From the NCBI GenBank assembly GCA_036489775.1, contig DASXFC010000009.1, forward strand, positions 124,001-188,000: a stretch of 64,000 nucleotides of DNA, written 5' to 3'. The notes beneath the pieces were generated by a model. The model saw only the letters and a program-made list of their open reading frames with translations. It did no database searches and had not been told where the DNA came from. The stretch's first letter is position 1. The number at the start of each line of letters is the position of its first letter. Source of the DNA: Bog-473 sp036489775. Lineage in GTDB: Bacteria; Actinomycetota; Acidimicrobiia; Acidimicrobiales; RAAP-2. The position numbers and the translations under genes are program-made. Positions 16,127 to 24,556 of the stretch are shown here, one piece after another.

Positions 16127-16846
16127 CTATTCGGGCATCATCGTCGCCAGGCCATCGAGCACCCGCTCGAGCCCGACGTCGAAGCCGTGCTCGAGACGGT
16201 CGGGATCGTGGGGCGAGCGAGCGTCGAGGACGACGCGAGTGAGAAGTGGGTAGTGCCCGCTCCTGATCAGGCTCTCGACATAGGGGAATTGAACCTGCAT
16301 CCACTGCTCCCGGTCGAGACCGGAGCGCCGGGCGGACTCTTCCTCTGAAAGTTCATCGAGCGCCCGACCGCGGATGAAGGCGTCGAGTGTTTCGACCATC
16401 ACCAGCATCTCGTCGATCTCGAGCCCGAGGCCGTCGATGGCACCGAGCACCTGCTCGTAGCGCCGGGCCGTGTTCGGCCCGAGACTGCGCCGGCCAGCGC
16501 CATGGACGGCCACCCAGGGATGGCGCAAGGTCATCGCCCGCATGCCGCGGGCGAACGAACGGAGGACCTGGCGCCAGTCCCCCCGGATCTCGAACTGGAG
16601 GTCGTCACCCATCACGGCGTCGACCATCAGGTCGATCAGCTCGTCCTTGCGAGCGACGTAGCGGTAGAGCGAGGTCGCTCCCACACCGAGCTCGACGGCC
16701 AGAGCCCGCATCGAGACCGCGTCGATTCCCTGGGTGTCGGCCAGGGCGACGGCCGCCCTGGTGATCTCCTCACGGGAGAGCGAAGGGACCGGACCGCGGG
16801 CCGCCCGTTCGGGGCGGTCCCAGATGACGCCACGGCTCGAACTCAT
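16127..16846 (-). CDS. TetR-family repressor of the MFS exporter
   Basis: 239 aa from ATG 16846. N-terminal helix-turn-helix: SLSREEITRAAVALADTQG, then MRALAVELGVGATSLYRYVA and RKDELIDLMVDAV, close to the tetracycline-repressor subfamily; the C-terminal domain (GDWRQVLRSFARGMRAMTLR onward) has the TetR_C_1-like layout. Divergent from an MFS exporter with 65 bp between starts, which contains two matching operator-like sites. This is the classic drug-responsive pump arrangement: ligand binding releases the repressor. Ligand unknown. Confidence 0.9.
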   Translation of the reverse strand: MSSSRGVIWDRPERAARGPVPSLSREEITRAAVALADTQGIDAVSMRALAVELGVGATSLYRYVARKDELIDLMVDAVMGDDLQFEIRGDWRQVLRSFARGMRAMTLRHPWVAVHGAGRRSLGPNTARRYEQVLGAIDGLGLEIDEMLVMVETLDAFIRGRALDELSEEESARRSGLDREQWMQVQFPYVESLIRSGHYPLLTRVVLDARSPHDPDRLEHGFDVGLERVLDGLATMMPE

Positions 16847-16865
16847 TGCGCACAGTGTACTCAGT
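16845..16865. promoter_or_regulatory. TetR operator copy 1
   Basis: 21-bp imperfect palindrome, core TTGCGCACAG...CAGT. It matches the copy at 16880-16900 at 17 of 21 positions and overlaps the -35 box of the MFS gene and the start codon of the repressor. Confidence 0.7.
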
Positions 16866-16875
16866 CTGCTACCGT
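16846..16875 (+). promoter_or_regulatory. Candidate promoter of the MFS exporter
   Basis: TTGCGC (16846-16851), 18-bp spacer, TACCGT (16870-16875). Flanked by the two operator copies; the start codon at 16912 has its own AAGGAG. Confidence 0.5.
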
Positions 16876-16879
16876 CCTC

Positions 16880-16900
16880 ACTGCGCACAGCGTTCACAGT
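16880..16900. promoter_or_regulatory. TetR operator copy 2
   Basis: Imperfect palindrome with arms ACTGnGnAC and GTnCnCAGT around the likely transcription start of the MFS gene; 35 bp centre to centre from copy 1, a little over three helical turns. Confidence 0.7.
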
Positions 16901-16911
16901 AAGGAGACACC

Positions 16912-18378
16912 ATGGAAACGGATACCCAAGGAGGTACATCAGTCCAGGTAAAAGGTCTGACGCCGGGCCTGGGAGAGGCGGCCGCGGCGGCCGCCCGCAA
17001 CCCGCTGCGCTGGTTCGTCTTCGCCGTGGTCATCGCCGCCAACATCATGGATTTGATGGACGCAACGATCGTCAACGTCGCCGGACCGTCCATCCGGGCT
17101 GCGCTCGGCGGCAGCGCTTCCACCCTGCAGTGGCTGCCCGCCGGTTACACGCTGGCCTTCGCCGTGTTCCTGATCACCGGCGCCCGCCTGGGCGACATGT
17201 TCGGGCGCCGGCGCCTGTTCCTGATCGGCTCCGCCGGCTTCACCATCATGTCGGCGGCCTGCTCGGCGGCGCCCTCGATGGAGGTGCTGATCGTCTTCCG
17301 GGTGCTGCAGGGCTCCTTCGGGGCGCTGATGATCCCCCAGGGGTTCGGCATGCTCAAAGAGGTCTTCGACGAGGAGGAGATGACCAAGGTGTTCGGTGCC
17401 TTCGGGCCGATGATGGGTCTCTCGATCCTGGCGGCGCCGATCCTGGCCGGTGCGCTGGTGGAGGCGAATCTGTGGGGGATCGGGTGGCGGCTGGTGTTCC
17501 TGATCAACGTGCCCATCGGGATCGTCGCCTTCGCCGGGGCGCTGCGGGTGCTGCCGCGGACGGTGGCGCATCCAGGGATCCGCCTCGACGTCGTCGGGAT
17601 GGTGCTGATCGGCGCCGCCTTGACCGCGATCATCTACCCGCTGATCCAGGGCCGGGCCGACGGCTGGCCGGCCTGGACCTTCGGCTCGCTGGCCGCCGGC
17701 GCCGTGCTGCTCGGTGCGTTCGTGCTGTGGGGGCGCCGCCGTCACGGCGATGCCCTGATCGAGCCCGGGCTGTTGGCCAACCGCACTTACACCAGCGGCA
17801 TCCTGGTCGCGCTGGCCTTCTTCGGGGCCTTCGGCGGCCTGCTGCTCTGCGTCTCGCTGTTCGCCCAACTCGGCGAGCACTTCTCGCCGATCCACGCCGG
17901 GCTGACCCTGATGGCGATGGTCGTGGGCATGATCGCCGGGATGGGCGCCGGCTTCGCGCTGGTCGGACGGCTCGGCCGCCACCTGCTCCACCTCGGCGTC
18001 TTGATCGTGGTAGCGGGCACCATCGTGCTGGCCCTCACCGTGACCGGTGCTCGCAGCGTCACCACCCTGGACCTGGCCCCCGGGCTGTTCTTGATCGGGT
18101 TCGGTGCCGGCTCGAGCATCGGTCAGCTGTTCGACTTCATCTTGGCCGGGGTCGGCATGGATCAGGTCGGCTCCGCCTCCGGCGTGCTCGAAGCCGTCCA
18201 GCAGCTCTCCAGCGCGCTGGGCGTCGCCGTGCTGGGAACGATCTTCTTCTCGGCCTTCGGCGGACATCTGCCCACGCACGCCCTGGCCATCACGGCCTGG
18301 GCCTGCCTGGTCCCGCTGGCCGCGACCTTCCTGCTCCTCTTCAAGCTGCCGATGCACGTTCGGGAGCCGCAGACCTGA
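16912..18378 (+). CDS. MFS drug exporter, DHA2 (EmrB/QacA) type
   Basis: 488 aa with about 14 hydrophobic segments, as expected for DHA2 proton antiporters. MDLMDATIVNVAGPSIRAAL (motif D1 region) is at residue 45; GARLGDMFGRRRLFLIGS is motif A; GAFGPMMGLSILAAPILAGA is motif C, diagnostic of antiporters. AAGGAGACACC precedes the ATG. It exports small hydrophobic or amphipathic compounds in exchange for protons. Control by the divergent TetR is likely. It ends 15 nt before the convergent P450 gene; a functional tie to that P450 is possible but unproven. Confidence 0.93.
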   Translation: METDTQGGTSVQVKGLTPGLGEAAAAAARNPLRWFVFAVVIAANIMDLMDATIVNVAGPSIRAALGGSASTLQWLPAGYTLAFAVFLITGARLGDMFGRRRLFLIGSAGFTIMSAACSAAPSMEVLIVFRVLQGSFGALMIPQGFGMLKEVFDEEEMTKVFGAFGPMMGLSILAAPILAGALVEANLWGIGWRLVFLINVPIGIVAFAGALRVLPRTVAHPGIRLDVVGMVLIGAALTAIIYPLIQGRADGWPAWTFGSLAAGAVLLGAFVLWGRRRHGDALIEPGLLANRTYTSGILVALAFFGAFGGLLLCVSLFAQLGEHFSPIHAGLTLMAMVVGMIAGMGAGFALVGRLGRHLLHLGVLIVVAGTIVLALTVTGARSVTTLDLAPGLFLIGFGAGSSIGQLFDFILAGVGMDQVGSASGVLEAVQQLSSALGVAVLGTIFFSAFGGHLPTHALAITAWACLVPLAATFLLLFKLPMHVREPQT

Positions 18379-18392
18379 CGGCGGCTCGACCG

Positions 18393-19616
18393 TTACGCGG
18401 GACTGAAGACCAGCTCGGCCTTGCGCACCCCGGCGATGACCGGGCTGGCCGTGTGCTCCACCGCGCCGGCCACTTCGAGGCTCTCGAAGCGGGTCAGCAG
18501 CTCGCTCAGCACGGTGCGGGCTTCGAGCCGGGCCAGGGCGGCGCCCAGGCAGAAGTGGGGCCCGAAGCCGAAGCTGACGTGCGGGTTCGGGGTGCGGTCG
18601 ACGCGGAGCTGGCCTGCCGTCGGCCCGAAGACCTCCTCGTCGCGGTTGGCCGAGGCGTAGACCAGCAGCAGCGGATCGCCCGGGGCCACCGTGACCCCGC
18701 GCACCGTGACCTCCTGGGTCGCCGTGCGCATGAAGGAGATGACCGGGGTGGTCCAGCGCAGCAGTTCCTCCACCGCGGTAGCCAGGACCGGGGCGGCCGT
18801 GTCCGGTCCGGCCAGCACGGCGGCCCGCAAGCTGGCCCAGGATCCGGGCTGTTCGGCCAGCGCGGCCAACCCGCCCGAGAGCAGGTTCCGGGTCGTCTCG
18901 TTGCCGGCCACCAGCAGCTGGATCAAGAACATGGCCAGTTCGGCCTCGCTCAACCCCTCACCGCCTCCATCGGTGCCGGCCGTGGCCAGGACCGAGACCA
19001 GGTCGTCGGCCGGCGCTTCCCGCCGGGCGTTGGCCACGCCGATGAGGTACTCCCACATCTCGAGCTGCAGCGCACCGCGTTCCTCGGCGGTGCGCTCGCT
19101 CTCCCCGGGGATGACCGCTTCGGACCACTCGAAGAAGCGCGGCCACTGCTCGCCGTCGACCCCGAGCAGTTCACAGATCACCTGCAGCGGGTAGGGGATG
19201 GAGAGGGCGGCCACGACATCGACGCTCCGGCCGACCGGCAGGGCCTCGATCAGCGCCCGCGCCTTGGACAGGACCCCCGCTTCCATCAGCCGCACCATCG
19301 AGGGCTTGAAGCCGGGCTGGACCAGCCGGCGGTAGCGGGTGTGCTGGGGCGGGTCGGTGTGCATCATGGTGGGCGGCGAGTCGTAGCTCGTCCCGATCTC
19401 GTCGATCAGGATGCCCCGCGAGGAGCAGAAGCGTTCGGGATCGGCGCCGATGGAGGAAACCTCGGGATGCGTCGTCACGGCCCAGAAACCACCCTGCGTC
19501 TCGGTGGGCTCGACCCAGACCACCGGCGACTGCCGGCGCAAGCCGGCGTAGAGGGCGAAGGGATCGCCCGACTGGTACAGGTGCGGGTCGGTGAGGGGGC
19601 CGGGATCGGTGCTCAC
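18393..19616 (-). CDS. Cytochrome P450
   Basis: 407 aa from GTG 19616, which overlaps the stop of the upstream cupin gene (GTGA). Heme motif FGFGPHFCLGAALARLE with ligand Cys at about 356; I-helix FLIQLLVAGNETTRNLLSGG; ExxR helix AVEELLRWTTPV. The AGNETT I-helix and MMHTDPPQHTRYRRLVQPGF segment recall actinobacterial steroid/terpene-type P450s (CYP125/CYP142-like), but the substrate cannot be assigned. Soluble; needs a ferredoxin and reductase, not seen here. Co-translated with the cupin protein, so that protein may modify or sense the same compound. Confidence 0.92.
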   Translation of the reverse strand: MSTDPGPLTDPHLYQSGDPFALYAGLRRQSPVVWVEPTETQGGFWAVTTHPEVSSIGADPERFCSSRGILIDEIGTSYDSPPTMMHTDPPQHTRYRRLVQPGFKPSMVRLMEAGVLSKARALIEALPVGRSVDVVAALSIPYPLQVICELLGVDGEQWPRFFEWSEAVIPGESERTAEERGALQLEMWEYLIGVANARREAPADDLVSVLATAGTDGGGEGLSEAELAMFLIQLLVAGNETTRNLLSGGLAALAEQPGSWASLRAAVLAGPDTAAPVLATAVEELLRWTTPVISFMRTATQEVTVRGVTVAPGDPLLLVYASANRDEEVFGPTAGQLRVDRTPNPHVSFGFGPHFCLGAALARLEARTVLSELLTRFESLEVAGAVEHTASPVIAGVRKAELVFSPA

Positions 19617-20074
19617 ACGATCAAGCCGTTGGGGCGCGGATCGCCCTGCGCCTCGAGCAGCGCGTAGTAAGCGGCCAGCGTGCCCGGACCGTCGGAGACC
19701 GACTCGACCGACCCGTCGGCGGCCAGGTTCAGGAGCGCGCCCTCGATGATGAAGCAGACATCGGTGTCCTCGGTGTTGTCCTCGGGCACGTGCAGGGTGT
19801 GGGTCGAGTTGGCCGGCTCGAAGAGATAGTCGCCCGGACCGATGTAGAAGTCGTACTCGAGGTAGTGCCAACGCCCGGCCGAGGTGTAGGCGTCGACCGA
19901 TCCGGTGTGGCGGTGCGTCTGGAGCTGCACTCCGGGTCCGAAGCGGTTGAGGATGACCCAGGTGCCGCGCAGCGAGTCGAAGCGGACCACCTTGAGCAGG
20001 ACACCGGTGCCGGTGTCGGCCCACGGGGCATCGGCGGGGGTGACGAGGCGGACAACGTCGTCGGTCACGGTCAT
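19613..20074 (-). CDS. Cupin-domain protein (DHAP-dioxygenase-like)
   Basis: 153 aa. The cupin core is seen as GPGVQLQTHRHTGSVDAYT followed by GPGDYLFEPANSTHTLHV; the THRHTG and STHTLH histidines can bind a metal. The RWHYLEYDFYIGPGDYLFEP stretch resembles 2,4'-dihydroxyacetophenone dioxygenase-like proteins (ChrR-cupin group), non-heme iron enzymes. GAGGAG lies 11 nt before the ATG. Immediately upstream of, and overlapping, the P450 gene, so the two products should be made together. Whether it oxygenates or only senses a ligand is open. Confidence 0.8.
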   Translation of the reverse strand: MTVTDDVVRLVTPADAPWADTGTGVLLKVVRFDSLRGTWVILNRFGPGVQLQTHRHTGSVDAYTSAGRWHYLEYDFYIGPGDYLFEPANSTHTLHVPEDNTEDTDVCFIIEGALLNLAADGSVESVSDGPGTLAAYYALLEAQGDPRPNGLIV

Positions 20075-20121
20075 GGTGTAGTCAGCTCCTCTGTGTTGAT
20101 CCGATCAGCCGGGTGGTGCGT

Positions 20122-21543
20122 TCACGCCGCCGGCACCGGGGCCAGGGTGTCGAAACCGAGCGCCGCTTCCAGCGCGGCGGCCGTGCGCAACACCACCAGG
20201 TCGCCGTGCTGGGGGCCGATCAGCTGCAGGCCCACCGGCAGCCCGGTCCCGGTCAGCCCGACGCACACGGTGGCGGCCGGTGAGCGGGTCATGTTGAACG
20301 GGTAGGTGAACTGGACCCAGTTGGCCGTCTCGACCCCGTCGATGAGTCCGTTGAGCGAACCCAGCAGGGGAGCCGGGCCGGCCGTGGTCGGCGTGACCAG
20401 AATGCGGTGGCGGTGGAACAGCTCCACCAGCCGCAGGTTCATGGCGTGGAAACGGTCCAGGATCCGAATGAGCTGTTCCGCCGTGACCGACTGACCGCCC
20501 TCGACGAGCATGCGCAGGATGGGGTCGCTCTCGCCCCATCGAGCATGCTCCATCAGTGGCCGCATGGTCCGGAGCTGGCAGACGCCCATGAGGGTCAAGA
20601 AGTCGTCGACGGGGTCGTGGTCGAAGACCGTGTCGACGGTGGTGACCTCGGCGCCCAGCGATTCGAGTGTGGCCACGGCGTGCTGGCAGAGCGCCATCAC
20701 CTCGGCGTCGACGGAGCCGTAGCCGAGGGTGGGCGACCAGGCCACCGAGACCGGCACGTGGGGATGGTCGATGGCGGCCAGCCACGAGGCCTCGGGGCGG
20801 GGCAGGGATCGCAGGTCGGTGGGGTCGGGCCCGACCACCGTGTCGAGGGCGAGCGCCACGTCGGCAATGGTGCGGGCCATCGGCCCGTTGGTCGAGAGGT
20901 CGAGCCAGCCCGGGGCGCGTGGCCCCCCGGAGGGCACCCGCCCCAGTGAGGGCTTCATGCCCGACAGCCCGCAGACGGCCGAGGGGATGCGGATCGATCC
21001 ACCACCGTCGGAGCCGGTGGCCAGCGGCACCAGGCCGGCGGCCAGGGCGGCCGCGGCGCCGCCGGACGACCCGCCCGGCCCATGCTCGAGATGCCAGGGA
21101 TTGACCGTGTCGCCGAAGACCGGGTTGGTCGTGTTGCCGCACCAGGCGAATTCGGGTGTGTTGGTCTTGCCCAGCACGATGCATCCGGCCGCCCGCAGGC
21201 GGGCCACAAACGGATCGTCCTCGGTGGCCGCCGGATCGTCGGCGTGCATCGGCGAGCCGTGCGTGGTGGTGAAGCCGGTGGCGCCGTGCGTGTCCTTGAC
21301 CCCGATGGGGATGCCGGCCAGCGGACCCGGGTCGTGCCCCTCGGCGATGCGCTCGTCGAGGGCGGCCGCCTGGGCCAGGGCCCGCTCGGCGTCCACCGCC
21401 ACGAACGCGTTGTAGATCGGGTTGAGACGCTCGATGTTCTCGAGCGCCGCCTGCGCCAGTTCCCGGGCCGAGGTGGATTTGGCTCGCACCCCTTGGGCCA
21501 GGTCGGCCACCGAGGTGGTGCGGAAGTCCAACCCCCCGGCCAT
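20122..21543 (-). CDS. Amidase (amidase-signature family)
   Basis: 473 aa. All three catalytic residues of the Ser-cisSer-Lys triad are visible: IPIGVKDTHGATGFTTTHGS (Lys), GPGGSSGGAAAALAAGLVPL (cis-Ser) and ATGSDGGGSIRIPSAVCGLS (nucleophile Ser). Hydrolyses amides to acid and ammonia; members include glutaminyl-tRNA amidotransferase subunit A, fatty amide hydrolases and nylon-oligomer hydrolases, but the gene context (no gatC/gatB) argues against GatA. Starts 1 nt after the stop of the F420-type oxidoreductase gene, in a four-gene run. Confidence 0.92.
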   Translation of the reverse strand: MAGGLDFRTTSVADLAQGVRAKSTSARELAQAALENIERLNPIYNAFVAVDAERALAQAAALDERIAEGHDPGPLAGIPIGVKDTHGATGFTTTHGSPMHADDPAATEDDPFVARLRAAGCIVLGKTNTPEFAWCGNTTNPVFGDTVNPWHLEHGPGGSSGGAAAALAAGLVPLATGSDGGGSIRIPSAVCGLSGMKPSLGRVPSGGPRAPGWLDLSTNGPMARTIADVALALDTVVGPDPTDLRSLPRPEASWLAAIDHPHVPVSVAWSPTLGYGSVDAEVMALCQHAVATLESLGAEVTTVDTVFDHDPVDDFLTLMGVCQLRTMRPLMEHARWGESDPILRMLVEGGQSVTAEQLIRILDRFHAMNLRLVELFHRHRILVTPTTAGPAPLLGSLNGLIDGVETANWVQFTYPFNMTRSPAATVCVGLTGTGLPVGLQLIGPQHGDLVVLRTAAALEAALGFDTLAPVPAA

Positions 21544-21544
21544 G

Positions 21545-22540
21545 TCAGGCCGCCGAGGGGGAAAGGCCGGCCAGGGCGTCGGCCAGGTCGATGCCGATGG
21601 GGACGACCATGGGGGCCGGGATGGTCACCCCGTTGTCCATGTAGCGGCGGATGTGCGCCCGGCACTCGGCCACCGAGCCGTGGACGACGAGCTCGTCCAC
21701 CACGTGATCGGGGATGGCGGCCAGCGCACCCTTGCGGTCTCCGGCCGCCCAGGCGTCCCACATGGGCTGGAGGTCGGGGCCCCGGCCCAGCCAGCGGTGG
21801 AACTCGGCGTAGGCGTGCACGTTCAGGTAGGCCGTGATCATGCGGCGACCGATGGTGCGGGCCAGATCGGCGTCCTCGGTCACCAGCACGAAGATCCGGG
21901 CGGCCACGGCCAGGTCGGCCGGGTCCTTACCGGCCGATTCCGCCGCCTTGTGCACCTCGGCCACCGATGTCGCCACGTCGTCGGCGCTCAGCCAGTTCAA
22001 GATGGCGCCGTCGGCCTCCCGGCCGGCCAGGTGCAGCATGCCCGGGCGGAGTGCCGCCAGGTAGATGGCTGGCATCTGCTCAGGGAGGCGTGACAGCTTG
22101 AAGCCCTCCACCGTGAAGGTGTCGTAGTGCTCGGTGATCTTCTCGCCAGCCAACGCCGCCTTCAGGAAGCGCAACGTGTCGCGTACCCGCTTGTACTGAT
22201 CGTCGAAGGCCAGACCGTTCCACTTGGCCACGATGACCTCGGAGGACGCTCCGAGTCCGAAGGCGAATTGGCCCGGCGCGCTGTCGGCGATGGAGGCCAC
22301 ACTCTGGGCCAGCAGCGCCGGTCCCCGGGTGTAGGCCGGCGTGATGGCCACCCCGAGCTTGAGGGTCGGCTCCCAGGCCGCGGCCAGGGCCAGCGGGGTG
22401 AAGCCGTCCGCCCCGTCGACCTCGGCCGACCAGACATCGGTGTAGCCCCAGTCGCGCAGGCGGGCGAACCAGTCTCGGTGCGCGTGGAGCGGAATGCCGT
22501 CGAAAGGCACCGTGATGCCGTAGCGCTCGGGCCCGCTCAT
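21545..22540 (-). CDS. F420-dependent luciferase-like (LLM) oxidoreductase
   Basis: 331 aa from ATG 22540. TIM-barrel LLM-class protein: YGITVPFDGIPLHAHRDWFA, GYTDVWSAEVDGADGFTPLA, LGVAITPAYTRGPALLAQSV and ADSAPGQFAFGLGASSEVIV match F420-dependent reductases/dehydrogenases of actinobacteria. It should move hydride between F420 and a substrate that cannot be named. Its start overlaps the PPK2 stop (ATGA) and it is followed after 1 nt by the amidase, so the three are co-translated. Another LLM protein is at 55890. Confidence 0.9.
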   Translation of the reverse strand: MSGPERYGITVPFDGIPLHAHRDWFARLRDWGYTDVWSAEVDGADGFTPLALAAAWEPTLKLGVAITPAYTRGPALLAQSVASIADSAPGQFAFGLGASSEVIVAKWNGLAFDDQYKRVRDTLRFLKAALAGEKITEHYDTFTVEGFKLSRLPEQMPAIYLAALRPGMLHLAGREADGAILNWLSADDVATSVAEVHKAAESAGKDPADLAVAARIFVLVTEDADLARTIGRRMITAYLNVHAYAEFHRWLGRGPDLQPMWDAWAAGDRKGALAAIPDHVVDELVVHGSVAECRAHIRRYMDNGVTIPAPMVVPIGIDLADALAGLSPSAA

Positions 22541-23424
22541 GCCTCTGCCTCCAGTCGCTCCACCGGTGGGACGTCGGGTTGGAACTCGGCGTCGTCGATG
22601 GCCAACGCCAGCTCGGTCTTCCGGTGCTCCTCGTCGTCGACCGGCACCTCCACCCCCCACCGGCGCATGCCTTCTTCCATGCGGTCGATGACCCGCTCGA
22701 TCACCTCGACCCGCCCGAAGCGCTTGTTCTCCGAGGCGATGACGTCCCAGGGAGCCAGCGGGCCGTTGGTCAGGCGCAGCATGTCGTCGACCGCGTCGTG
22801 GTACTGGTCGCGCTTCTCGCGGTTGCGCCAGTCCTCGTCGGTCAGCTTCCAGCTCTTCAGCGGGTCGTCGCGCCGGCGCTCGAAACGGCGCAGCTGCTCC
22901 TCGTGCGACATGTGCATCCAGAGCTTGATGACCACCATGCCCTCTTCGGCCAGCGTGTGCTCGAAGTCGTTGATCTCCTGGTAGGCCCGGCGCCACTGCA
23001 CCTCGGTGGCCAGCGACTCGACCCGTTCGACCAGCACCCGCCCGTACCAGGAGCGGTCGAAGATGGTCATGCCGCCCCAGCCGGGCAACGGTGGCCAGAA
23101 GCGCCACAAGAAGTGGTGGCGCAGCTCGTCGGGCGTGGGGGCGGCGAACGGCGCGATGTGGACGTGGCGCGGGTCGAGTGGCTCGACCAGCCGCTTGATG
23201 GCACCGCCCTTTCCGGATCCGTCCCACCCCTCGAAGACGATGCAGACGGGCGGCCCCAGCTTGCCGCCGTTGAGCTGCCCACCGTTGATCAGGCGCAGGT
23301 GCAGCAGCCGGAGTTGGGCAATGTTGAGCCGTTTGGCCTCTTCCTCTTTACCCATGCGCAAGGTGAGGTCGACGTCCTCGAGCTGGGGGTAATCGCGGGC
23401 GTGACCGTCGGGGTGCTTTGTCAC
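22537..23424 (-). CDS. ppk2: Polyphosphate kinase 2 family protein
   Basis: 295 aa from GTG 23424. Walker A is FEGWDGSGKGGAIKRLVEPL near residue 62; Walker B/lid is WGGMTIFDRSWYGRVLVERV. FAAPTPDELRHHFLWRFWPP and KLWMHMSHEEQLRRFERRRD are typical PPK2 segments. The family uses inorganic polyphosphate to phosphorylate nucleoside mono- or diphosphates (or the reverse). Length suits a single-domain enzyme. It overlaps the LLM gene by 4 nt and lies 8 nt downstream of the adenine methylase stop. Class (ADP or AMP phosphorylating) is not settled from sequence alone. Confidence 0.9.
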   Translation of the reverse strand: MTKHPDGHARDYPQLEDVDLTLRMGKEEEAKRLNIAQLRLLHLRLINGGQLNGGKLGPPVCIVFEGWDGSGKGGAIKRLVEPLDPRHVHIAPFAAPTPDELRHHFLWRFWPPLPGWGGMTIFDRSWYGRVLVERVESLATEVQWRRAYQEINDFEHTLAEEGMVVIKLWMHMSHEEQLRRFERRRDDPLKSWKLTDEDWRNREKRDQYHDAVDDMLRLTNGPLAPWDVIASENKRFGRVEVIERVIDRMEEGMRRWGVEVPVDDEEHRKTELALAIDDAEFQPDVPPVERLEAEA

Positions 23425-23432
23425 GGCGCCTA

Positions 23433-24521
23433 TTAGAGCCGATCCGCCTGTGGTGCGTCGCGGCAGGCATCGACCCGGCGGACCACGTCGGCCACCAGGC
23501 CGCCGGGGCCGGCGATGACCACCAGTTCCTGGTTCGAGAGGTGTCCGACCTGGCCCACCCGGCGCCCGGACGGGTCGTAGATGCCGATGCGGGCGCCCAC
23601 GTAGCGGGCCGAGTCGAAGCTCAGGGTGGCCACCTCGCGCGGCCCGTCCCGGCCCTGGCGACACATCTGTTCCAACTCATCGGCGTCGAGCCAGGACTCG
23701 TCGTTATAGGAGAGCACGAGCAACTCGCAGTCGACGCTGCGCACCACCGAGGACAAGGCGTCGGGCATGGTCCGCTTCGAGTTGAAGGCGCTGCGGGTGG
23801 AGGGATCCCGAGCGTCGAGGCGCTTACGGGCCACCCCGTAGGCCTCGGGCGCGTCCCAGGCCACCAGCGTCTCCCACACGTGGTAGTTGGTGAAGTAGCG
23901 GTGCTGGTTGTAGGGCGGGTCGAGGTAGGCCAGATCGACGTGGCCGAGTTCGGGTGCCAGCTCCACCGCGTCGCCCCGCAGAGCGACCCCGACGCCCTCG
24001 AGCAACTCGGGCCGGCGCAGGGCGAGCGGGCGGGCCGAGCGGGCCGCCCATTGCTTGACGTACGCCATCTGCACCCCGGTGGTCGAGTCGACCCGGTCGG
24101 CCGCTTCGATCAGGCTGGTCAGCAGGATGGGGTAGAGGGGCGAGCCGGCGAACTCGGCCTCGATGGTGTCGCGAACGGCGTCGATGCGGGCCGCGTTGTC
24201 CGGTTGGAAGAAGCGGGCTTGCTGGCTGAACATCTCGTACACGTAGCCGGGTGACCCGGGCAGGGCGTTGAGCCGCCCCAGCGCGGCGGCCAAGGCCCCT
24301 TCCTCGACGGTGGCGGCATCGGTCTCGATATAGGTCTGGGCGAACACGTGGGCGTAGCGGGCGGTGTCCACCGCAGTGACCGAGACGCCTTGCTGCTTGA
24401 AGGCCTGGGCCACCCGGGTCGTCCCGGTGAAGAGGTCGAGCGCGGTGGTGGCACCAGAAGCGGCGCAGATCTGCGCCAGCACCGGCACCAGCCGCCGCTT
24501 GGAACCGAGGTACTTGATCAC
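23433..24521 (-). CDS. DNA adenine methyltransferase, D12 class
   Basis: 362 aa from GTG 24521. VIKYLGSKRRLVPVLAQICA holds the FxGxK-like motif, TALDLFTGTTRVAQAFKQQG is the SAM-binding motif, and DLAYLDPPYNQHRYFTNYHV is the DPPY catalytic motif. Order motif X, I, IV is that of alpha-class N6-adenine methylases (Dam/D12). No restriction endonuclease is next to it, so it is an orphan or a former restriction-modification partner. About 80 residues after the DPPY motif form a target-recognition/C-terminal region. Divergent from the methyltransferase at 24557 with 35 bp between starts; in the same strand direction as PPK2. Confidence 0.9.
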   Translation of the reverse strand: MIKYLGSKRRLVPVLAQICAASGATTALDLFTGTTRVAQAFKQQGVSVTAVDTARYAHVFAQTYIETDAATVEEGALAAALGRLNALPGSPGYVYEMFSQQARFFQPDNAARIDAVRDTIEAEFAGSPLYPILLTSLIEAADRVDSTTGVQMAYVKQWAARSARPLALRRPELLEGVGVALRGDAVELAPELGHVDLAYLDPPYNQHRYFTNYHVWETLVAWDAPEAYGVARKRLDARDPSTRSAFNSKRTMPDALSSVVRSVDCELLVLSYNDESWLDADELEQMCRQGRDGPREVATLSFDSARYVGARIGIYDPSGRRVGQVGHLSNQELVVIAGPGGLVADVVRRVDACRDAPQADRL

Positions 24522-24542
24522 CGCTCGACCACCGGTCCACCC

Positions 24543-24548
24543 TACGAT
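24543..24548 (+). promoter_or_regulatory. Candidate -10 box, leaderless methyltransferase gene
   Basis: TACGAT ends 8 nt before the GTG at 24557. No Shine-Dalgarno in between; suggests a leaderless transcript. Confidence 0.4.
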
Positions 24549-24556
24549 GGCCAGCC

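Noticed and set aside
16734..19667. Very long forward frame (977 codons) across TetR, MFS and P450 genes
   Set aside because: Crosses three well-supported genes and is Arg/Gly/Ala-rich without recognisable domains.
16127..20074. TetR, MFS, P450 and cupin as a natural-product gene cluster
   Set aside because: No synthase or synthetase genes are present, so a biosynthetic cluster cannot be claimed.
20122..21543. Amidase as GatA of tRNA amidotransferase
   Set aside because: No gatC or gatB alongside, and it is co-translated with an F420-type enzyme; a general amidase is better supported.
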